Source of the DNA: Rhizophagus clarus
Taxonomy: Eukaryota > Glomeromycota > Glomeromycetes > Glomerales > Glomeraceae
NCBI GenBank assembly: GCA_015698045.1
Contig: BLAL01000059.1
Location: 1,245,001 to 1,309,000, forward strand
Length of the DNA: 64,000 nt
Reading direction: 5' to 3'
Shown here: positions 45,509 through 57,589 of the stretch, one piece after another
How the letters are laid out: every line of letters begins with the position of its first letter
How positions within the stretch are numbered: the first letter of the stretch is position 1
Made by a program: the position numbers and the translations under genes
The notes under the pieces: model-generated
Database searches by the model: none
The model's input: the letters and a program-made list of their open reading frames with translations, nothing else
Told to the model about the DNA's origin: nothing

Positions 45509-46435
45509 ATTCAAAGACCGTGCTTAGTTTTTATTAAAAAAAAAATAAATGTGAAAATACAGAATAGTAATAAGCAAATTTAATAGATAAATAAATCTAT
45601 ATAGACCTATTAAAACAATCCTACTTGACAAAAGTTAAATGTGGTCCAAGAATTTCAACTAATGGCCAGTATTACCATATACCATAGTGTGAATAAGACC
45701 TTCAAATATAACAGATTATTTTCCTCCATAATCCCTACAAAGTATGTCATTATGAGAAGCTACTATCCTAACTGAGTAGAGCGTGGATACTATGCTGAAG
45801 CCTCCTAATCAATAGGTTGAAACTCCTTTTTCGCTCGGCAGTCCTATTCAAAAAAGATTTTTTTCCTATCATTCAGAAACTTTTAACTAGCGTAAATACA
45901 CCAAAAATAAAAAAATATAAGATGAGTCACAATGACTCACAGGTGACTTTGACCAGCCCAACTAGGAATCAACATGTGTTAATAAAATTTAAAACAAATT
46001 ATTCAACCAAATTTTCCCCTTAATTAAATTAACAAATAAAGCCCTAAAAAAGAAAGTTACACCAAATCACTAAAATACTGATCAACATTCCAATACCTTC
46101 AACTCCCTAAAACTAAATTAGAAAAAGCAACTAAAGGCTAAAATATCAACAGGCAAGAAATAAAAAACTAAAGGAAAGCCATTAATACTTCCAGAAACTC
46201 AAAAGAAAAACTGAGAAAAGAGGTAAAACACCATAACTACTACTACTACATCCCCTTAAATAACCTCTAAACAAGAAAAAGCAAGCGTCACTCCTGGTTA
46301 TAAACAAAAACTTCAACTAACGACTTCACTTTATATATTTTAACACTTCCAAAATAAACAGCACTGACGAGAAACCCCTCTCTTTTAGGGTATTTAAGAC
46401 CAGGCAGCAGAACCCCAAACAATATATAAATATGT
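45477..46435 (-). mobile_element. poly(A)-tailed non-coding retroposon-like sequence
   Basis: A run of about 28 T at 45480-45507 is the poly(A) tail of a minus-strand sequence, with AATAAA in that strand about 20 nt before it (AATAAAAACTAAGCACGG). The 5' side reads GGGGTTCTGCTGCCTGGTC near 46425. The body is noticeably less AT-rich than its surroundings and has no long ORF. On the plus strand at about 45772-45823 a stretch ending GGTTGAAACTCC resembles a tRNA B-box with an upstream AGTAGAGCG, but no cloverleaf can be drawn with confidence. No clear target duplication was found. Confidence 0.4.
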
Positions 46436-46795
46436 TAGATTTAAATTTGCTTAATGATCATATAAAAAAAAAACCCTATATATATAAGACTTTTATTTGC
46501 TTATTTTAATATAAAATTTTTAGTTGATTAGATATTTAAATGCGTAGTTGAACTTATTTTTATTTCAGCTCAGTAATTATATTTGCGTAGCAGAACCAGT
46601 GACGATGATTTTATTTGATTGCATAATTTTACATAAAAAAATAATTTATGTGATATCACATAATTCAGCTATATCAAATTATAAAATCACATAATTTTAG
46701 ATTTTCTTATATCAAAACGAATAATCCGCAGTAATCATATAAGTTTAGGCTTGATTATCAAATTTAAACCTGATTATCTCTTTTTTTTCTTTACG

Positions 46796-48757
46796 ATGCC
46801 ACCAAAAAAAAGCAAATCTATTTCAGTCCATACTAGATGTAATGAATACAAAGATATTTTTCATGTTGATGATAATATTCTTTTTTGCAATTATTGCAAT
46901 ATTGCAATAGATTGGAAGCATAAATCTGTTGTGAAAAACTATTGCAAAAGTCAGAAACATATATCAAATGTAAGAAATCAAGAAGAAGGTCAGAATAGAA
47001 CACAATAGTTTACCTTTTCCTACATTCAAGCAGTTTTTGAGACGAAAAAATTACTTATTGAAGACCTTATAGAAGCGTTTGCAGCAGCAGACATACCTCT
47101 TGAAAAAGTAAATTCTCTACTCCTATTTTTTAAAAAACATATTAAAAATGGAGGTTCTATTCCTCAAGCTCCCACTCTTAGGCAAGTTTACTTACCTAAT
47201 GTTTTTAATAAGCAATACCAATTGCTTAAATCATTTTTTGACTCAAAACCAGTAGCCATTATAATGGATGAAACCACTGATGATTATTCACGAAGTGTTG
47301 TGAACACTATTTTCTGTTATCGTAATGAAATTAAATTAGTTTCAGTTGATTTTCTTGAGCGTGTAAACAATACAACAATAGGACAAGTTCTTATGACAAC
47401 ACTTACACACTTTAATATACCTTTTAATTTACCTCGTTTATTCCTCTCTGATTCTGCTGCCTACATGAAAAAATGCTATCATGAAATCCTATCACCATTG
47501 ATGCCTAATTTGATTCATGCGCCATGTTGTGCGCATATTCTTAATCTTATTAGGTATGTTTAATGTGTATTTTTTATGGAAATTTATTACAATTTCTTTA
47601 TTGAATTCCAACTGTTTTTTTATTTTTAATTCCCATTTTTCTTATTACTTATCTATTAATAATAATAAAATTCGTATCTATATTCTATAATTACAATGTA
47701 TGATGAATTGATTAATTTTTAAATAATATTAACAGTTAAATTATTTGAACTCTTTAATATTAAATTAAACTAATAGAGATACATGAAGAACGCTACCTCA
47801 ATTTCGTATCCTAAAAGATTTTTTGGATAAAGTTAAAGAAATTTTTGTCAGTTCTCCTGCAAGAAGAGGCCGATATATTACTCATTTAAAAATACATGGA
47901 ATTTTATCTCCTTATAAAATTCCTCTATATAACAAAATACGTTGAAATTCTTGGTTTCAGATGGTGTCCTATACGAAAGACCATATTATTTACTGGCCAT
48001 CTTTTTTAAAGCAGAACTAGATAATGATAAGAAGCACAATACTTTAACAATTATTAATTCTTGTTTGCAAAATGAACAAGAATTAGGACTTATCATAATT
48101 TACCTTAATTTCATTTCTTTTTATGCTTCTGAATTTATTCAATGTCTTGACTTTTTTCAGAAAATAAAAAAACCCGTTATTCCTTTTGCTGAATTACGAC
48201 TTCAGCAACTTACTGCTTATATTGAAACCTATAGAAATTCAAATAATTTTAGTCCTTCTTTGGAAAACTTAATTATCCAGCATCAATTTAATATACATGA
48301 AATCTATTCTGTTTTCCGAATGGCATTTGAAGTAGCTTATAACAAATTTACTGCACATATTCCAAACCATCCAGCTCGTTCACTTTTTTTTTCATGTCAA
48401 GCTTATGATCCCAAATTTATTTATTTTGAAAATGCTTTATAAAAGAACATTTGACAATATAATGCAGTTAAGGAATTTGAAAATCCATCAGATGAATTAT
48501 TGCGAGAATGGAAAATTTATTGTGGATTAAATAACGAATTAATAAGTGAAGTGTAATTGGATAAATATTGGTTAAACAAAACAACACAATTGCCAATCCT
48601 TTCTAATCTTGCTTTGGATTACATTTGGTTGCCGATTTTCAGTTGTACCATTGAACGAAGTTTTTCTATGTATAATTCTCTTTTAGATAGTGACAGGCAA
48701 AATTTATCTCTTGATTCTCTTAAAAAATTGAGCATGTTATACTTTAATGGTGTTTAA
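46796..48757 (+). pseudogene. hAT-2 transposase with CGGBP1-like zinc finger, broken
   Basis: Start MPPKKSKSISVHTRCNEYKD, then a C-x2-C...H finger (LFCNYCNIAIDWKHKSVVKN to SQKH) like the BED-related finger of CGGBP1. After a TAG come FTFSYIQAVFETKKLL, KPVAIIMDETTDDYSRSVVN (catalytic-domain Asp) and APCCAHILNLIR. A 221-bp GT-AG intron (about 47554-47776) follows, then DFLDKVKEIFVSSPARRG and IR-stop-NSWFQMVSYTKDH, where TGA at 47943-47945 replaces the conserved Trp of RWNSW. The C-terminal dimerisation region reads LALDYIWLPIFSCTIERSFS and YNSLLDSDRQNLSLDSL. About six stops in all. Confidence 0.85.
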
Positions 48758-48836
48758 AATTTAATATGGTTTTTTAATAAAAAATATTTTTTACAATAAA
48801 ATTTAATAATTTATTACACATAAATTCAAATAATTT

Positions 48837-49110
48837 TAAATACACATATAAATTTTCTTTTTGTTTAGAGGGTAGTGAAAGCACATACTGAAGCCATAGG
48901 ACAATAATGATCCTATATAATCTGATAGCTACTATAGGAGGATATAGGTGAATGTCATATTGGTGATGGTAGGGCACAGAAGCAATCTATAGGATGGGGA
49001 ACCAGTTCAGAGTTTTAATGGATTAGTTATACTTGCAGCAGAAATATCTGTTATCTTTATATGACTAATAAACTCATGAATTGCACTACCTTGCAAAAAA
49101 AAAAAAAAAA
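48837..49110 (+). mobile_element. poly(A) retroposon with 15-bp target duplication
   Basis: A 274-bp insert ends in AATAAACTCATGAATTGC, then about 13 nt, then a run of about 19 A. The exact 15-bp sequence AAATTCAAATAATTT flanks it (48822-48836 and 49111-49125). This is the signature of LINE-machinery retrotransposition of an mRNA-like transcript. There is no open frame and no visible A/B box. It lies inside hAT-2, so it is younger. Confidence 0.85.
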
Positions 49111-49253
49111 AAATTCAAATAATTTCGTAAACTCCCTAAATAATATCACATAATATGATTTTTTTTTAAAAAAATTATATCACATAATTTGATTATAACA
49201 CATAAATAATTTATGTTATATAAAATCATAAAATTATCGTCCTTGAGCAGAAC

Positions 49254-49895
49254 CTCTTATTCGTATAACAAAGATTTTCATATATATATATAGAGAGAGA
49301 AAATTTTAATTTCACACGTATATCAAAAAAATTTTTTTACAAAAAATTTTTTTAAACTGATACTTCTTTTCTATTATTTTACACATTTTAATTTTATAAA
49401 CACAATATTGTATTTAATATTTATAAAAAAAATCATGTTTTTATAATAATATTCTCATATTCTTATTTTTTGTTTGCTAATTTTACTCATATATAAAATG
49501 AATTTTGGACAAATGAAATTACTTTTTTATGTTTAAGTAAATGTTCAGCAGTTGTAAAAAGTATTTGCATTTCAATTTTATGATTCTAAGTATAATATTT
49601 GTAAAAATAATTATATTTTTTAAATAGTACTAACTCCAAAAAATTTTTTTTTTCTCTTTTAACTTCAGGATGTAATAACATCACTTTGGTCAAATGAAAT
49701 TACCTTTTTCACTTATGTAAAGTTGTTTAGCAAGGTTGAATCTACCTACAGTAAAAATTTTAGAATGATTGGATTAATATTTGTGAAATGCGACCAACTT
49801 TTGTACTTTTAATTATTTATCATTTAAGTGATTTTAATTTTAAAGTGTAATTTTTTTTATTTTAAATCAACTTGTTAACTTTAAGAAGTTGCTCA
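49254..49895. other. intergenic between hAT-2 and the CACTA element
   Basis: AT-rich, no gene. Two short similar stretches (GTCAAATGAAATTACCTTTTT-like at about 49690 and GACAAATGAAATTACTTTTT at 49509) suggest an old duplication of about 180 bp. Confidence 0.35.
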
Positions 49896-50346
49896 TAACA
49901 CTAGTCAAAAAAGGACAATTTGGCCTAAATTTGACCAGGTCGAATATAAGTCGAATGACGATCTAACCTATGTCAAATTGAGGCTGATTTTTTTGGCGCA
50001 TTTAGGATGCCAATCGTCTCAAATTTGGAAAGAAAATTTGACCATCATTTTACCTATATTAGGACATTATTATATATTTATTCAAAAACTATATTCGACT
50101 ACTGTATATAATCCGAATATAATTGATAAATAGGTCGAACTAGAGGTTTTTCAAAGTCGAATAATAAAGCATCATTTTGTATTTTATAAGCAAATAAAAA
50201 CCATTTATTTTATATATATTGACGTATATAGTATATAGTAATATAAGATAATTATATAAACCAACCCGCATATGATCAACCGTACAAAAAAAATATAAAA
50301 TATCCAGTAATAATTATATAACCAAAAAAAATAAATATAAAATATA

Positions 50347-52621
50347 CTAATAATATTCGTCTGCATCAAATATTTCATGGAGTTCTTCATCTTCTGTAGC
50401 CCTTCCTTTTCCTTTTCAGTTTTTTTCAGCTTTTTGTTGCTAATATGATACAACATATGATATAAACAAAATTAATTAACGATATTTGTGACGTAAAAAT
50501 ATTAAAATAATTCAACTTACTGTTGTCGAACTTTTGCCAATCTCATCCAAATCTTCAGGTCTAGTTGAATTCATTTCTGCCGAATTTAACAAGAAATCTG
50601 AATATGGCTCTGTTAAATTCAGTTCTATTAGCACACGATCCTTGTAAGATTGAATCAAATCATCAACCATGTCATCATATTCGCTAACGCCAATTATTTC
50701 GTTTGTTTCATCTGTCTCGTACATTTTCATTTTATCGAGCGCCCATTCAGGCGTATTCTCGAGAGGTTTACTAGACATGAAGTAAATATCATCATTATAA
50801 ATTTGCTCCCGTTGCTTTTTTGCGCGTTGAATATATTCTGCTTCAGGGTCTAATACGTCTCGTAATAGCTGTTTTAACTATTAAAACAAAAATAAACAAA
50901 TATCGAATAAATATTAAAATAGGTTAGAAGCAGTAATCACTTTAATACCTCGTCTGAATGCCATGACCGATCATATACATGCAAGAACTGCTTATTATCA
51001 GGCAATTTCTGTCTTGAATCGTCTTCAGAATCTGATTGCTCAATGGAATGACAATCATTCTGTACAAGCATTGTTAATAATTCGTCTTTATCAAATTCCT
51101 TTATGTTGGCATCATTTCTTTCGTATAATTTTATTGCCGCCTTTACTCGTCTATTTTTTTTCTGTTGAATATATAAAGATTAATTTCAAATGACTAAAAA
51201 GAAGTGCATTAAAATAAAATACTGCTCACTTTGAATAATCACGCATTCACGTGCATCCTATGGTCGACTTTGTCTAATTGGTCTGATAGTCGTTTCCGTT
51301 GTCTATCTCTTTTATGCTTGTGAATCGATCGTAACCAGTTTAACAATTGGGTTACAGACGGATTATAATGTCCACTCATCAACCTCTTTAATTCAGGTAT
51401 CAATTTTTCATATATCTTTGCTATCTGTTCACTAAAAGTCTTGCCGTAATCCAACCAATATTCTTCAGGTATTTGACCTTTTAAGAGGTTCTTTATTTCG
51501 TCCTAAACAATAAGAGGAAATAATAAAAGCTGTATATATACATTAACACAATTCGGCTGCAAATAGTCTTGTAAAATTCTTACTCTTGCAGCTGAAGCGG
51601 CAACTTCATCAGGCGATTTCTCTCTCAATTTTAATCTTTTATTGGGCGTTTTGGTGAATATTGCTGCAGAGAATCGATAGTCTTTCGAGGTGTGCGAAGT
51701 TGCTTGAGCCGTTGAAGTTCTTCTTGGAGAGTTTTATTCTCTTCACATAATTGGTTTGATTCATCACCAAAAATTTCATTAAACTGCCGTAGTAAGGAAT
51801 TCTCCTCCTCGACCCTACGAACACGGTCTTGCAAATTATCTATTTTTCGTTTTATTTCTGATACTTTGACCTTTTTCTGATTCAATTCGTTCTGTAGTCG
51901 AAGGGTTTCATTTTTTAAATTTTCTAGCTCTAAATTACCTATTTTAAATTATAAGGATATGTATTGAATCGTAACGAACAGATGTAATATAATAAATATT
52001 AAAATATAACAAAAAATTCAGTTTACCCGCTTCTTCATTACTCGGTCGAACATTTCTTGGTGCTCCTTCTTCGTGATGTGAACGGTAACTTTTTGGTACA
52101 TTAATATTAGGATATCTTTTAATAATATCAGAAGTTCGTTGAGATTGAGTTTGAGTTTGACTTAATAAGGCTAAAATATCTTGCGAAATAATGAGTCTAA
52201 AGGGAGCTGTAGTATTAGTATTTAGTGATATTGGTGTTGAAGCAATATTTCATGATGTGGCAATATTTCGTGGTGTAGACGAGGCGGTGGTATTAGTTAG
52301 TATTGACGCTCGTGGTGTGGCAATATTTCGTGATGTAGTATTAGTTGGTGTTGACGCTCGTGGTGTGGCAATATTTCGTGGTGTAGTATTAGCTGGTGTT
52401 GACGCTCGTGATGTGGCAATATTTCGTGTTGTAGTATTAGTTGGTGTTGACGCTCGTGATGTGGCAATATTTCGTGATGTAGATGAAACGGTGGTATTAG
52501 TTGGTGTTGGTGTTGAAGCAATATTTCGTGGAGAAGTTGATGTTGTATGTGGCGATGGTGTAGACGAACCAGCAATATCTGGTGAAGGAGCATTTGGTTT
52601 TGATGGTTTTTTACGAGCCAT
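50347..52621 (-). pseudogene. CACTA second gene: repeat-rich, coiled-coil protein, 6 exons, damaged
   Basis: Exons by splice signals: 52027-52621, 51584-51938, 51251-51502, 50949-51161, 50521-50877 and 50347-50439 (about 620 codons). The N-terminus (MARKKPSKPNAPSPDIAGSS) is followed by 4-5 copies of a 16-residue repeat SRASTPTNTTTRNIAT. Exon 2 is a strong coiled coil (NLELENLKNETLRLQNEL onward). Exon 3 has EEYWLDYGKTFSEQIAKIYE and a basic segment HKHKRDRQRKRL. The later exons are acidic, ending DADEYY. Lesions are TGA at 52250-52252 (CGA in sister repeats), one frameshift near 51660 and TGA at 50416-50418. I know no family for it; its place recalls the accessory DNA-binding TnpA-like gene of plant CACTA elements (analogy only). 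Confidence 0.7.
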
Positions 52622-53366
52622 TATTGTTTTAAAATTATTTTTATTTTTTATTATTATTTTTTAAAAAAGAAAAAAGGGCGATTTTTTTGTATGGAACGAG
52701 GAAATTGGACCACTATTTATATCTATTTCTTTACTATCAAATTAGACTTTTAATAATTAACGATTACAAACATTTATATAAAATTAGACTTTCAATAGGC
52801 ATGATCAAATTAGACTTAAACTTTCGCATCAAATTAGACTTTTAATTAATTAAACATATATTAAACATATCAAATTAGACTTTCAATCATTAGCCGTTAA
52901 TGATCAGATTAGACTTAAACTTTCGCATCAAACTAGACTTTCAATTAATTGAACAGTTAAATCGCATTAAGTGCGTGGTATGGTATATATTTTATTTTTT
53001 AAATTTCGGTTTTCATTTAATTTTCTATTCAACTTCTTACGTCTAATTTTTTGTATTCGAATTTGTCTATTTTGTTAATTATACCATCAATATCATTTTA
53101 AAACAGAATATAATCACAATATCACTAAAAATTCGACATCACTAAAAATTTGATATTAATAAAAAAACTAAAATATCACTAAAAATTCGACATCACTAAA
53201 AATTTGATATTAATAAAAAAACCACAATATCACTAAAAATTCGACATCACTAAAAATTTGATATTAATAAAAAATCACTATTAATTAAATATAACAAAGT
53301 ATATTATAACTTTATTCAACGTAAAAATCATATTACAACTTTATCATATCTGACTTTTATCAAAAA
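52622..53366. promoter_or_regulatory. divergent promoter/repeat region inside the CACTA element
   Basis: Lies between the two element genes. At 52740-52945 there are seven copies of an ATCAAATTAGACTT-like word, some paired as AAACTTTCGCATCAAATTAG. At 53121-53282 a 54-bp unit beginning ATCACTAAAAATTCGACATC is repeated three times almost perfectly. Such motif clusters are what an element-encoded binding protein or shared promoter would use; function is inferred. Confidence 0.5.
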
Positions 53367-56300
53367 ATGAAAAAAGGGGGAAGAAAACGTATTGCTGCTA
53401 ATATCATAGACGAATATAATAATCGTAGTTCATCGACCTCTAAACAAACATCTACTGAATTTACGATCAGAAAATCAAGAGAGAAGGTTTCGTGCTTTTG
53501 CAGCCATTGTAATGGAAAAATGGTCGATCCACGTACGAAGAAGGAACATGAGCAAACGAATGAGCAAACGACTTCTTTGGAACCATTAAATCGCGATAAG
53601 GCTCCAATGTCTCAAGAGTTAGTAGAACTGATTGATTCGACAATATCGTTAGCAGAACTACAAGATACAACAATATTTATTGATACACATTCTGATAATG
53701 ATACGTATGAGAAACAGAAATATATATTTCTTCCACGCAAAAAAAAGGGCAAAACCAGGCACATTTTGTCGTATCACTGAAGTTGAGCTAGTCGCTGAAG
53801 ATTCCTCTTATAATGTGCTAGCTGAATATGACACGGATGATATCTACACTAGTGAATCTTCAACACAAGAAGATTCTCCTAATGATGAAGATAACGATTT
53901 TTCAGATAATTTTGAGAATTATTCTCATCCTATGTTCGACATACCAGATATTTCAGACACACCAGATATTTCAGAATTACCAACAGATGAATTAATTAAA
54001 GGGATTTTGATATGGATTATGAAGTTCAGGTCGAGTCATAACATACCAAATACCGCAATTGAAGAATTAATACAATTTATTAAAATAATATTGAAAGTAT
54101 GTAAAAATATCAATTACGAATCATTCCCAAATTCATTGTACATGCTAAGAAAAAAGTTAGGACTTTTCAATCGATTTACGCAGTTTGCAGCCTGCCAAAA
54201 ATGCCACAAATTATACAAAAAAGAGGAGATAATATCAAAAGATAATAATACCGTTATGAAATGCAGCCATGTCGAATTTCCAAATTTGGCTACAAAGAGA
54301 TTAAAACAATGTCGTACTCCTTTAGGGAAGAAAATTTCTTTAAATAATAGTATATCAATTGTTCTTGAATTAATTTATCCGGTCTTGAGTATACAACAGC
54401 AGCTTTCTAGTATGTTCAAGCGGCCAGGATTTGAAGAATTACTGCGGCATTGGACACGTCGTTCAATAATTGACAATGTTCTATCAGATATTTATGACGG
54501 CCAAATATGGAAAAATCTTAAGGAATCGTCTGAACAAGGGTCAAATAACTTTTCCGACCAGACAAGGCTGATGCTCATCTAGGATTAATGATGAATTTGG
54601 ATTAGTTCCAGCCTTACGAAGAAATAATTTACAGTACAGGTGTAATATACGCAGTAATATGCAATCTACCTCAGGATGTTTGATTTAAGCCCAAAAATGT
54701 GCTTATACTCGGCATATTACCAGGGCCTGATGAGGTTAAATTGCATAAAGTTAATCATTATATTTTGCCAATAATAACGGAATTAGAGTCACTTTGGGAA
54801 GGCGTGACTCTTAATCGTACTAATGAATGTCCAAATGGCAAAGATATTTGAGCTGCATTAATAATTGCTTCGTGCGATATTCCTGGAGCTTGAAAATTAT
54901 GCGGGTATATCTCTGCCCTCGCATCATGTCATCGATGCGAAAAAAGGGCTAATAATCACAATTTTGGTGGTATGGCAGATATGAACGACTGGTTTATCAT
55001 GAAAGATCCAGTAGAGCATCGTCAAAAAGCTTTGGAATGGCGACGATGCAAATCTAACGCAGAAAGAGAGAGATTCGTCAAGGTGAATGGCGTAAGGTGG
55101 TTTGAAATATTAAGACTCTCGTATTTTGATCTGATTCAGTTTGTTGTTATAGATCCGATGCACTGCCTTTTTCTAGGAATCGCAAAATGGATAACAAAAC
55201 GAATATGGATCGATGAAGATGTATTAACAGAAAAAGCTCTTCAATCAATTCAAAAGAAAATGAACGAATTTAAGTTACCATCAGATTTGAGACGAATTCC
55301 TAATAAAATCCATTGCGGTGAAGGTTTTTCTAACTTTACCGCTAACCAATGGCGCAACTTTTTCCTAATATACGCCACTGTTGTATTATGGAATCATCTT
55401 CCGAATAAAGATCGCAAAATTCTTACGTATTTTATAAGAGTTTGTACAATTTTGATTAGACGAATTGTGGAGATTAACGATATGAAAGAAGCCCATGAAC
55501 TTTTAGTAAAGATAATTAAATTGATCAAAGAGCATTATGGCAAAGGAAAAATAATGCCAAACCTCCACTTATCATTACATCTATGTGAGTGCTCTTACGA
55601 TTACAGACTCCTGTATTCGTTCTGGTGCTTTAGCTTTGAACGAATGAATGGCGTATTAGGTAATAAAATTTAAATTCATTTGCTGTATCGATTTTTCGAA
55701 TTATATTATTCTATTAAGCAAAGATTAATAATAAAATATTTATTAGGATCGTTGCCTAATAGCCACCGCCAAATTGAACCTGAACTAATGCGTCAATTGA
55801 TGACCGAAACACAAATAAACGATATTATCAGCTCAAGTTCAGAAGTAATCGGCATCGAATTACTCAATAAACGACCTTCTGTCAGTTCTCTTTCCGAATT
55901 TTCAACAAATGAAATGTATCAATTTTTGATAAATTCCAGAAATATATTGGAATCACCAATTACTGGTTGCGAGGAATTTCCGGGTATATTTTTAGCACCG
56001 CGATCCAAAGATATTCGTCTTGATGAACAAATCTACAATTTACTTATTGAATATTATAAGGATACATATGTAGATTCTATATTCAGAAAACTGTTCACGA
56101 AAAATTTACCCAATTCAACGATCATTATCAACAAAGCGAATCAATATGGAAAATGTCAAATCAGTGCAGAAATTTTTGGATCTGCTGCTGCAACACGACA
56201 TATTAAGAGCTCATTTGTCTTAGCTAAATTTATTAATCGTGATGGGAATAGCGTCGATACTTATCCAGGTCAAATCCAATTTTTTTTCGAACATAGCGTT

Positions 56301-56582
56301 CATTTATCCTCCCATAATTTGACACACAAATTGGCTTACATCAAATGGTACAAACCGGCAAATTTGACATCCCGATTCCATTTCAGTATTGACGATGATG
56401 TCGAAACTTGTAACGTCGAATTATGGGAAGATAGTTTTTATTTGAGCAGTAGAGACAATATAATCCCAATACACAACATTTTAGGTCAGTTTATACCTAT
56501 AAAATACAAAAAATCAGATCGATCTAATGCCAAAGAATATTTAGCCATTATTCCTATAAATAGAAAGTTCTATTTGCGTTGA
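53367..56582 (+). pseudogene. CACTA transposase (Transposase_21/DUF4218-type), damaged
   Basis: Start MKKGGRKRIAANIIDEYNNR, followed by a CFCSHCNG metal-binding-like motif. A frameshift in an A8 run at about 53741 leads to AKPGTFCRITEVELV. Further on are a CQKCHKLY...MKCSHVEF zinc-binding pair, and after a one-T loss at about 54550 FRPDKADAHLGLMMNLD and FQPYEEIIYSTGVIYAVI. Next come ALASCHRCEKRANNHNFGG, FVVIDPMHCLFLGIAKWI (catalytic-core D-x-MH-x-LFLG) and the DUF4218 segment MPNLHLSLHLCECSYDYRLL then YSFWCFSFERMNGVLGN. The C-terminal 300 codons are open (55680-56582). Stops are TAG 54603, TGA 54681, 54849 and 54891, and TAA 55671. Family from Transposase_21/Tnp2-like signatures. Confidence 0.88.
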
Positions 56583-57215
56583 TTTAATATAACATTTATA
56601 CTAGTCCGAATTGTTTAAACATTTTTTAACAAATATTGTATCATTGTTTTTTATTATACTTAATAATATTAATATAGTAAATATATTATAACCATTATTT
56701 AATATAGAAAAGTGAATACAATTTGGCTATTATTCGTGTGAGGCTGAACATAGTTTAATTTTTATTATACGCAATTTGACCATCATTCGGCTGGATTGAA
56801 TCAGAGTCGAATATAGATTGAATTGCATATCATTACTAATTTAGGTCGATTTTTTTAAAAATTGGCTGAATCTAGGCCAGATTTTTTGGAGGCTGAATAT
56901 TCCTTTTTCGACTAGTGTAAGGGTTGGCAATAATTTATATTTTAATTTTTATAAATCTAAATATAATAATATTTATAAAAAATTCCAAATTTTAAAACTA
57001 TTTTTAAAATAGCAATAGTATATTAATATTATATTAATATTAATTAAAATTAAAAATTCTGAAGTTGTATATCATTTTATATTATTAATTTATTAATATT
57101 TAGTGAATTAATTTCACAATTTTTTTTCGCAATGATATAAAAAATTAATTTACTATTACTATATATATATTTATTATAATTAAATTATCTTTTTATACTT
57201 AAATAAAATTATATA

Positions 57216-57454
57216 TGGGGACTGTCACAGCAAAAGGTGATGATACAAATTTTAAGTTTTCATTATTTTTTTACAATTATCTCAATATCTAATAATTCAA
57301 TTTTTATAAATATTTTTTTATTTTTTAGCTTTAATCAAATTCTATAAAATAAAAAAAATTTTATTAAAATTGAATCATTAAATATTGAAATATTTGTAAA
57401 AAAATAATGAAAACTTAAAATACGTATCACCACCTTTTGCTGCGATAGTCCCCA
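57216..57454. mobile_element. Tc1/mariner-type MITE with about 95-bp inverted ends
   Basis: The 239-bp element has ends TGGGGACTGTCACAGCAAAA and, inverted, TGGGGACTATCGCAGCAAAA. The similarity continues through AGGTGRTGATAC and TTTTAAGTTTTCATTATTT. TA lies on both sides. It is almost a complete foldback. The short minus-strand ORF overlapping it is not a gene. 56921-57213 before it is AT-rich without features. Confidence 0.85.
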
Positions 57455-57589
57455 TATGTCAGAAAAAAAATTGCTTAGCAGAATAAAAAATTCAAAGGTT
57501 ATAATAGGAGTTTGCTTAGCAGAACTTAAAATAATTTGCTTATTGATCATAGTAAATTTTGAAATTTTCATCTAACCTATATATATATT

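Larger units (their letters stand above)
46597..49245 (+). mobile_element. hAT-2 DNA transposon, complete ends
   Basis: The 2,649-bp element has ends CAGTGACGATGATTTTAT and, inverted, CAAGGACGATAATTTTAT. Exact 8-bp duplications AGCAGAAC lie at 46589-46596 and 49246-49253. Subterminal palindromic words around ATAATTTATG and TTATGTGATATCACATAA mark both ends. The transposase inside is broken and a 274-bp retroposon has landed near its 3' end. Confidence 0.92.
49899..56917. mobile_element. CACTA (EnSpm-type) transposon, complete ends
   Basis: The 7,019-bp element begins CACTAGTCAAAAAAGGA and ends with the inverse of CACTAGTCGAAAAAGGA. It is flanked by TAA on each side (49896-49898 and 56918-56920), the 3-bp target duplication of the superfamily. 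Subterminal GTCGAAT words recur at both ends. It carries two divergent genes: a transposase (+) and a 6-exon coiled-coil protein (-), with a repeat-rich spacer between. Both genes are damaged. Confidence 0.95.

Noticed and set aside
45762..45823. tRNA gene
   Set aside because: Only loose A- and B-box likeness; the acceptor and anticodon stems do not pair, so it is mentioned only within the retroposon entry.
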